The notes under the pieces: model-generated | Told to the model about the DNA's origin: nothing | Seen by the model: only the letters and a program-made list of their open reading frames with translations | Databases searched by the model: none | In this document: one piece after another, positions 57,517 to 64,000 of the stretch | How the letters are laid out: each line of letters starts with the position of its first letter | Position numbering within the stretch: the stretch's first letter is position 1 | Made by a program: the position numbers and the translations under genes | NCBI RefSeq assembly: GCF_013401555.1 | Contig: NZ_CP058552.1 | Coordinates: 4,960,001 to 5,024,000, forward strand | Reading direction: 5' to 3' | DNA length: 64,000 bases | Source: Paenibacillus sp. E222 | GTDB lineage: Bacteria > Bacillota > Bacilli > Paenibacillales > Paenibacillaceae

Positions 57517-60500
57517 TCAACGTCCTGACGCTCTTAAAATATCATAGATCGTCTCACTGAACACACGACCTGCAATTTCACCCAAAGCAATGGACTTGTG
57601 ATCGCTATAATAATAGTATTTCTGACTGCCAGGTTTGAAGAAGTGCAGAGATTCCAGCGTGATATCTTCCAATCCTTCATAATATGAAATGCTGGTACCA
57701 CTGAAGCGCAGTTCTGCGACAAGATCTCCATACTCTTTGTAAAATTCATGATACCAGCCGCCATCCTGTGCTGGACCTTTGATCCATCCGTATTTCTCCA
57801 GTGCTTTGGGGAATGCAGTGGGAGAGAAATCAGACTCCGGCAAGCGATCATATTCAACCTTGTTTTTGTCTTCATCCTCAGGCACATGAATTTGACGATT
57901 CAGCTGCTCAAACGGCTGCTTGATCTCATAATCCTCCAGCTGCGTTTTCCATCCTTCGAGCGTAGATTGGTCCAGTTCGAGTGGATGAATCAATCCCACT
58001 AGAGATTCCGAAGGCAGCTCGTATTCATCCTCATCGACGGTATTAAACGTTCCATCCTCCATATAACGGAACGTGGTGACCAACTGACCATCTTCATATA
58101 TGCCCCATATCAGACCTACAGCAAATTTCTGCATGATTACATTCTGTACAAACAATGCTGTCCACTCATCAGCAGACCACAGCCGTTGTTTGGACAAGGA
58201 CTCTTCCAGACGTTGCGCCTGGATGTTAACCATCGTTTTGAGATCCTTCTTCAATTGTGTGAAACGCGCCTTAGATTGTGCTGCAAGTTCAGCATCATCT
58301 TTCTGCGTTGGAGCAGGCAGACTCTTCACAGATTTACCCGTTTCTTCATTTACAACAACGACTTGCAGATCTCCATTCACTTTAATCAGGAATGAACGCT
58401 CCCCGTAGCTCAGCTGCATCGTCCCATTTTTATCAAAACCAAGTGTGGTGACGAGTCGATCTTCCAGTTGTTCCGAGGTAAGTCCCCTATTATCCGCTGC
58501 CAGCTGCAACGCTTCTTCAGCCGCACCCTTAACCTGGCGGTTCTTCACACTGCGTTTAATCTTGTCAATCGCCATGAGAGCAGAAGGTTCCTTAAGATAG
58601 GCCAATACTTTTACAGCATCTGCGGCAATGGCGCCTCGGCTGTTTTCTGTCCATTCCTTAATTTGGGGAGCCAAGATATTCACAATTTGAGTATCCCCAA
58701 AGAGTGCCGAGAGGTACATCACCCACTTTTCTTTCGCAGAAGCACCCACCTGAATCCACAACTGCAGCAGCTCGCTAGCAAACCGTGCGAGCGATTCCTC
58801 GCTTACATACTCACGGAGTTCATTCAGTCTTTCGTTCGGCGCAGATGTATGATCTATTGATTGGACCAAGATATATTGCTTGATTCGATCATCTAATGGT
58901 TGATTGTCCTCTGAACGTATCAGAGAAGGAAGATCGTTCAAGGAAAACCAACTTAGTCTGGTCAGCTTTTTGGCATCTGCCTGATCTGCAAGTGCCGCAT
59001 GAGCATACTCTGGACTTTGATCCGCGGTATCCAGCAGAATTTGAATCAGGTTCTTCCATTCGGCAGACTTCTCACCCTTCAGAAGCTCAAGGTATATCTC
59101 CTTGCTATGATCCAAACTGCGGATGGCGCTCAGAGCCATTTCTTTCACACCCGTTTTTTTCTCCGAACGATATATTGTCGTGTATAAGTCCGGGTCAGGA
59201 ATCCGATTGAATTCAGATAATGCTACGCCATTTGCCTTTTTGGATGAATCCTGCAACCCGGCACGAATCGCTTCAGCTACCTGTTTAGTCGATAGCTCTT
59301 GACGTTGTTCAAAGGTGATTTCCAGGATTAAGATACGTGTGTCCGTGGGCAGTTTCTTGTACTGTCCCAGAGCAAAGTCCAGATTTTGCTGAATGATCCG
59401 GCGATATTCATCCTGAGGCATCGATTTGTACTTATAATCGGTCATACCGTTGAGAGAGATCAGGCTGGACAGCAATTTTTCTTGTTTCACCTCTGGATCT
59501 TGGCCGTAAAGTGCAAGCAGCTTCTCACCGCTAAACGCGTAAGATTGATACATATCAGAAACGATATCCAGAGTCCACTCGGGATGCGTGGTCAGAATCA
59601 CGAACCGACGCATCGCCTCCGAATCCAAAGGCAGGAAACTAATGCTGATCAAGTTATGAACGCGCCTTTTGTCACGATTCAGATTATTAAACAGTCCACG
59701 ACTATGCGGATCTTCCCAGTAGTCCTCAAGGGAACTCTCCCCGTTTAAATATCGTGCAATCGCAATTCCCTGTCTGCCTCCATCTAATGGATGTCGAAGA
59801 GAGCTGAATACGGCTTGCTCAACCGTTTCATCCACATCTGGAACTGCGATTCCATGGTCCTCCAGCACTTTTTGAATACACAATTTGAGGAATGGTGGTT
59901 TTAATATGTGGTATGCACGAATTGCTTGTTGCGGATCATTCACAATCGTTGATTGCAGAAATTGCCATGGTATGGTGTACGATTCGAGTTCATTACGCAA
60001 CATTTCAATGAGCTGATATGGCTCGTCCAGGGGCACCAGCCCTGACAGCAACTCATTGGCATTTTTCGTTCTTGTATCCATACTTAACAAATAGCGCCGA
60101 ACTTCAAGTGGATAGATCTCATGTAATTGGTTTATGGCTTCGAGCAAAATAAGACCGGTCTCACTTTGGTCTTCAAGGAGACGGTGTTTGCCACCACTGA
60201 TGTTAACCAAATACAACAAAGCATTGCTCAAAAGGATCATCGTTTTGTCGAACTCACTGTATGACAGCTGCTCCTTTTTGGAGAGAGAAGAATTCGAATA
60301 GTTCTCAGCTATAACCTGATTATGCTTCTCTCGCAGGAATTCATCATTTAATTCATATGCAGATCTGTTATGTTTCGTTTGGAAATTGCAAACTACCAGT
60401 GGCTCAATCAATGTATGCAATTCGTGCCGCAGCTTACTGGTATCATGGGTCATCACGTGTTGAAACAATGCAGGCAGAGATTGAGTGAACTGTTGCACCT

Positions 60501-61032
60501 GGGCAAGATGAGAAGGGCTATCATTGAGATCTGAATAGAGTCGAAGGAGTATCATTCCATTGATTACATCCCGGGAATTCCCCTTCAGTCTGCTCTTTAA
60601 TTCATCCAGAATTTCCTTCTCTCCAGCATAACGATTGATTTTCTCCAAACGGGACAGCAACCCGCCCATCCGATCATTGGTTTTGCTCTTTCCACTCAGT
60701 CCATAAGCTTCCGAGTCGTTTCCAAGGCAGAGCGTAAAACCATCGGTTCTCCACGAATTCCTTCTGGAATAATTGGATTCCATATGAATTACAATGGCTC
60801 CCGCTCGAAAAAAGATATCTCCGTCATCCTTTTTGGCAATTTTCATGAGTACTTCTATCGTCTGGTACGCATAATGGCTGGAACCACCCAACATATCCGG
60901 AAACTTATCCGTCGTTCCCATCACATAATCAATGATTTCCGAACTTCGGTCCGTTTTCAACGAATATTCATTGGAACACACCTCTGCAAACTTCTCCACC
61001 AAAGCTTCTACTGCGCGGTCTGCGGTTAACAT
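57517..61032 (-). CDS. DUF4132 domain protein
   Basis: A 1171-residue protein. The N-terminal 700 residues are helical repeats of HEAT/ARM style (LALYGQDPEVKQEKLLSSLI), suited to protein binding. From about 880 on the sequence follows DUF4132 (LLSYGERSF-like YGERSFLIKVNGDLQV, WTALFVQNVIMQKFAVGLIW, TLEGWKTQLEDYEIKQPFEQ). GAGGAGGAA upstream fixes ATG 61032. E. coli YehI and MolR belong to this family; MolR was linked to molybdate but the function is unclear. It is the largest member of this cluster and probably its scaffold. It begins 51 bp after the VWA gene. Confidence 0.84.
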   Translation of the reverse strand: MLTADRAVEALVEKFAEVCSNEYSLKTDRSSEIIDYVMGTTDKFPDMLGGSSHYAYQTIEVLMKIAKKDDGDIFFRAGAIVIHMESNYSRRNSWRTDGFTLCLGNDSEAYGLSGKSKTNDRMGGLLSRLEKINRYAGEKEILDELKSRLKGNSRDVINGMILLRLYSDLNDSPSHLAQVQQFTQSLPALFQHVMTHDTSKLRHELHTLIEPLVVCNFQTKHNRSAYELNDEFLREKHNQVIAENYSNSSLSKKEQLSYSEFDKTMILLSNALLYLVNISGGKHRLLEDQSETGLILLEAINQLHEIYPLEVRRYLLSMDTRTKNANELLSGLVPLDEPYQLIEMLRNELESYTIPWQFLQSTIVNDPQQAIRAYHILKPPFLKLCIQKVLEDHGIAVPDVDETVEQAVFSSLRHPLDGGRQGIAIARYLNGESSLEDYWEDPHSRGLFNNLNRDKRRVHNLISISFLPLDSEAMRRFVILTTHPEWTLDIVSDMYQSYAFSGEKLLALYGQDPEVKQEKLLSSLISLNGMTDYKYKSMPQDEYRRIIQQNLDFALGQYKKLPTDTRILILEITFEQRQELSTKQVAEAIRAGLQDSSKKANGVALSEFNRIPDPDLYTTIYRSEKKTGVKEMALSAIRSLDHSKEIYLELLKGEKSAEWKNLIQILLDTADQSPEYAHAALADQADAKKLTRLSWFSLNDLPSLIRSEDNQPLDDRIKQYILVQSIDHTSAPNERLNELREYVSEESLARFASELLQLWIQVGASAKEKWVMYLSALFGDTQIVNILAPQIKEWTENSRGAIAADAVKVLAYLKEPSALMAIDKIKRSVKNRQVKGAAEEALQLAADNRGLTSEQLEDRLVTTLGFDKNGTMQLSYGERSFLIKVNGDLQVVVVNEETGKSVKSLPAPTQKDDAELAAQSKARFTQLKKDLKTMVNIQAQRLEESLSKQRLWSADEWTALFVQNVIMQKFAVGLIWGIYEDGQLVTTFRYMEDGTFNTVDEDEYELPSESLVGLIHPLELDQSTLEGWKTQLEDYEIKQPFEQLNRQIHVPEDEDKNKVEYDRLPESDFSPTAFPKALEKYGWIKGPAQDGGWYHEFYKEYGDLVAELRFSGTSISYYEGLEDITLESLHFFKPGSQKYYYYSDHKSIALGEIAGRVFSETIYDILRASGR

Positions 61033-61083
61033 TACACATTCCTCCTCGAATATCAGTGTATAAATGATCTTGTATATAACCAA

Positions 61084-62274
61084 TTACGTAATAATTTCGC
61101 CAATCCAGTCTGCCAACTCATTGGGGGTAATCGCAGCTACATGTGCACCCATATTGGATAACGTCTGCGCAGCATGTTTGTTGTACACGGTATCTCCGTT
61201 AAAATCGAGTGCCGTCAGCACAAGCAATTTGCAGCCCGTATCCAGAATATCCTTACATGCCTTATACATGTGCTGGATCGGGTAACCCTCCTCCAAATCG
61301 CTAACGAGAATGTATATCGTTTTCCCAGGATTTTCGATTAACGTCTCACCATAACGGAGTGCCTTGGTAATATGCGTTCCCCCGCCAAGCTGCACGTTCA
61401 TAAGCACATCTACCGGATCTTCCAGCCTGTCACTCAAATCGACAACCTGTGTGTCAAAAATGAACAATTTCGTTCGCAGTGCATTCAGGCGATAGAAAAT
61501 GCTGGCCATCACCGAACTGTATATCACTGAATCCATCATGCTTCCGCTCTCATCCACACCAATGATGATGTCCCACTTGTTATGAGACTGGATATTCCCG
61601 TCAAAATATAGACGATCAATTACAAATCTTCGATTGTTTTTGTCATAATTCTTCAAGTTCTTGGTAATCGTCTGCTTGAAATTCAGATTGCGCAAGGAAC
61701 GCACCGAACTGGATGCATAACGGCTGCGTTTCCCCATAATGCTCGCTTTGGTCTGAGATTCCAGTTTGCGTCGCAGATCTTCAACCACGACTCGCACGAT
61801 TTCCTTGGCACTCTTTAACACGTCGCCTTTCATTCGTCCTTTAAATTGCATAATGTTCTTGAGCAGGTTCATATTGGGTTCGAGGGATTCCAGCAGCTTT
61901 TTGTCCGTTAACAATTCCGTTAGGCCATACCGGTCAAGCGCCTGTTTCTCCAGAATTTCTACCGTTGATTTCGGGAATAATTCCCTGACCTTATGCAACC
62001 ATTTGGGAACGGATAGATCCGAAGGGCCCCTTCCTCCCCCTTTTCTGTAACCCTGCTCTTCACCGTATTCGCGATTATACAGATATCCGAGAATCTCATC
62101 GACTTCGGTATATTTAAAATCATCAGGGGAATAGTCTTCAGCATTGGACAGTCCTTCTTCGGCGGATTCACCCAGAATAAGGCGCCAACGGTTTAAGGTT
62201 TCTGCCCGATTCAGCTCAGCATTGTCTTTCACCATTTCCTTGGTTGTATTGAGCTCATTCAGATTAGCTTCCAT
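61084..62274 (-). CDS. VWA-domain protein (MoxR partner type)
   Basis: A 396-residue protein with a helical N-terminal half and a C-terminal von Willebrand A domain. The MIDAS metal site is complete: VDESGSMMD (D-x-S-x-S), a Thr in GGGTHITKAL and Asp in LVSDLEEG. VWA proteins of this type act as adaptors for MoxR AAA+ ATPases. Its start overlaps the end of the DUF5682 gene by 16 bp, so the two are coupled. Analogue of E. coli YehP. The MoxR ATPase would be expected upstream, beyond the window. Confidence 0.88.
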   Translation of the reverse strand: MEANLNELNTTKEMVKDNAELNRAETLNRWRLILGESAEEGLSNAEDYSPDDFKYTEVDEILGYLYNREYGEEQGYRKGGGRGPSDLSVPKWLHKVRELFPKSTVEILEKQALDRYGLTELLTDKKLLESLEPNMNLLKNIMQFKGRMKGDVLKSAKEIVRVVVEDLRRKLESQTKASIMGKRSRYASSSVRSLRNLNFKQTITKNLKNYDKNNRRFVIDRLYFDGNIQSHNKWDIIIGVDESGSMMDSVIYSSVMASIFYRLNALRTKLFIFDTQVVDLSDRLEDPVDVLMNVQLGGGTHITKALRYGETLIENPGKTIYILVSDLEEGYPIQHMYKACKDILDTGCKLLVLTALDFNGDTVYNKHAAQTLSNMGAHVAAITPNELADWIGEIIT

Positions 62275-64000
62275 GCGTCAAACTCCTTCCGAAGGGCTTC
62301 ATCCCATGTTTTCGTCTGGATCAGCAATCGTTCGTCAACGGAAGGCCATGACATCTCTTCGTTCTCTACCTGATGCAAGCTCGCAACCCGATCCGCAATC
62401 AGGCCTGTCTCCATGGGGGTAAAGTAGGTAAACGCCAAACGAAGCTCAGGAATCATGCGAATAAACTCTTCATAATCAAGCTGCTCGATCATATAGTTCA
62501 ATTCTGATAAAAGCTGATCTTCATACAAAAAAGCGTCCCGTGCTACAGAGAACACGCCCTGTAGATAAAGTGCAGTCTGCCGGGATTGTTCCTGCGATCC
62601 CCGAATATATGCACGTGCCCGATCCACGATCTCTTCTCTATGTCTGTCGCCAAGTCCTGAAGAGATGGCAATACACACTCCCTCCAGCTGTGCCGGAAGC
62701 TGGCTGTCTGACAGAAGTTCATTCAGGTGTGCCCGAAAGGTATCATCCCGAAAATGATCTTCGGACGATTCTGCCAGCATGGCAAGCAGCTTCAGTCCCT
62801 GGACAATCGCTTCATGTTCATCCGGATTCGTTCTTGAGAGCTGCATCAGTTTGTCAACGGCATTGTTATAAGCTTCGGACACGAGATGAAGGAGCTGCGG
62901 TTCCTCAGACAACCCAAGAAGTCTGCGATGCTGCTGAATTCGATTCAAAATATGCAGACTTCCACACAACGACAGGAAATTCCCATCCTTCCGGAGCGCC
63001 GACTTCACTTGTTCATACAGCTTCATTGCGGTATCCTGTAGACCCATAAGCAAAGCCTGAAGCATGGATTTGGCAAGGTCACCGCTGTGATGATCCGGTA
63101 TTCCCTGCATCTCTTCTTCCATCTTGCGCGTAGCGGCTTCCCGAATTGTGCCTCCATAGAGTGAATTCTCAATCAATCGAGCCTCAATTCTGGAGGAATA
63201 GGTATATACCCACGTCTCCCGAACAAGGTTCATATCACGCTGTGCAATCCAATCCGGGCCCGATTGTCGCTTCGCGAACTCCGGAACGAGATAGACCATA
63301 CATTGAAATAATTGACTTTGCCGACGATGATCAGGTTTGGCGTATAAATCAAGTACCTTCTTATGTTGGCCTGTAGTACGGATTTGAAGTTTGGACTCTG
63401 TACAACGTTCTTTGAAATCCTCTACGATCGGAATACTGAATGGATTGGGAGCCACTTTTCCGATGACATCCCCGGTTAGCAATCTGTGCAGTTCTTGTAT
63501 TGGTTTGTCTGAAGCTAACGAAAGTTCACCCTTAACGAAGGAAGAAAGTGTTGCATCCATTAGCTCATAGACACCGCCTTCTCTCTTCCCCCTCAGTCCT
63601 GCGAGGCCCTGAACCATACTGTACGCCTCAATAGCGTCGCTGGTTGATACATGTTCATGCCCTTCCCTCAGCTTGCGGGTTAGTCGGGATAACAAGTCCA
63701 AAGCGGTCAAATTATACACGGGATTCTTTTGCCGGAGCAGCTGGGTCCAGATCTGATCGTAATAATTCACGTAAGGCATGCCGCTTGCATACCCATTCAG
63801 CCGATCCGCTTCGGCAAACGTGTAGACCATGGGATACATCTGCTGATACACCGAATTCTGAGCCTTCACATGATTTTGCATCGTCATCTCTTCTGAGTCC
63901 GTCCCATGATCCTCGGGCATCAGCAGTCCATACGTATGAAATCCGCCAGTGATAACAAGCACACGTTCATGCTCCTTCCCAGCCTGTTTGATACGACTTC
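62259..64000 (-). CDS. DUF5682-type protein (5' end outside window)
   Basis: Open to the window edge: codons before the apparent GTG 63962 read SRIKQAGKEHERVLVITGGF without a stop, so the start lies further up. At least 580 residues are in view. VLVITGGFHTYGL matches the DUF5682 family, whose members have a rossmann-like N-terminal part and a long helical tail, here rich in HEAT-like helices. DUF5682 genes are commonly between a MoxR ATPase and a VWA gene, as E. coli yehM is. It is the first gene in view of the operon and overlaps the VWA gene. Confidence 0.8.
   Translation of the reverse strand, partial: SRIKQAGKEHERVLVITGGFHTYGLLMPEDHGTDSEEMTMQNHVKAQNSVYQQMYPMVYTFAEADRLNGYASGMPYVNYYDQIWTQLLRQKNPVYNLTALDLLSRLTRKLREGHEHVSTSDAIEAYSMVQGLAGLRGKREGGVYELMDATLSSFVKGELSLASDKPIQELHRLLTGDVIGKVAPNPFSIPIVEDFKERCTESKLQIRTTGQHKKVLDLYAKPDHRRQSQLFQCMVYLVPEFAKRQSGPDWIAQRDMNLVRETWVYTYSSRIEARLIENSLYGGTIREAATRKMEEEMQGIPDHHSGDLAKSMLQALLMGLQDTAMKLYEQVKSALRKDGNFLSLCGSLHILNRIQQHRRLLGLSEEPQLLHLVSEAYNNAVDKLMQLSRTNPDEHEAIVQGLKLLAMLAESSEDHFRDDTFRAHLNELLSDSQLPAQLEGVCIAISSGLGDRHREEIVDRARAYIRGSQEQSRQTALYLQGVFSVARDAFLYEDQLLSELNYMIEQLDYEEFIRMIPELRLAFTYFTPMETGLIADRVASLHQVENEEMSWPSVDERLLIQTKTWDEALRKEFDAWKLI

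Overview
The window looks like a chromosomal segment of a Paenibacillus-type Firmicute. It has large carbohydrate-use clusters, LplB/LplC-type sugar permeases with lipoprotein binding proteins, YesN-like response regulators, membrane-anchored AraC regulators, AGGAGG-type ribosome binding sites and CcpA-type cre boxes. There is no rRNA, tRNA or CRISPR array. The genus is inferred from gene style, not proven.

Left metabolic block (1-23.8 kb). The 3' part of a YesN-like response regulator is followed by a cre box and a four-gene run: beta-galactosidase (GH2), a GH95 alpha-L-fucosidase carrying a frameshift, a GH39 glycosidase and an unusually long heparinase II/III-like protein. A second GH2 enzyme (beta-glucuronidase type) sits divergent to an AraC regulator. 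Next come a frameshifted SDR oxidoreductase with a divergent TetR regulator, then a membrane AraC regulator with its own cre box and an LplB-LplC-SBP oligosaccharide importer. The enzymes have no signal peptides, so imported oligosaccharides are probably broken down in the cytoplasm.

Accessory island (about 23.8-39.6 kb), visibly AT-rich. It opens with an IS3-family element that has split a terminator hairpin behind a 57-aa gene. A compact two-gene Gabija-like defence operon follows (GajB-like UvrD helicase, GajA-like OLD nuclease), and divergent to it is a 439-aa protein with a HEPN-type R-x4-H motif. The rest is a Tn7-like transposition module: tnsA, tnsB, tnsC and tniQ, tightly packed, with two 18-bp repeats and a probable transposon end just after tniQ. 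Upstream of tnsA lie two XRE regulators, a tyrosine-recombinase-like protein that has lost its catalytic Arg and His residues, a free-standing protein resembling the Mu-transposase C-terminal barrel, and an unknown 279-aa protein. I could not find the left end of the transposon, so it is unproven whether Gabija and the HEPN gene are its cargo.

Right metabolic block (39.6-51.4 kb, all minus strand): a secreted pectate-lyase-like beta-helix protein with a discoidin-like tail, an orphan binding protein, a membrane AraC regulator, a GH88 unsaturated glucuronyl hydrolase, two permeases and a second, paralogous binding protein. This fits uptake and processing of uronic-acid oligosaccharides cut outside the cell.

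Right end (51.5-64 kb): an RDD membrane protein, a small DUF2642 (spore-coat-like) protein, a WG-repeat/DUF3298 protein, and a co-directional run DUF5682 - VWA - DUF4132 - SWIM - small protein. That run resembles the enigmatic E. coli yeh (MolR-region) cluster; a MoxR-type ATPase would be expected just beyond the window.
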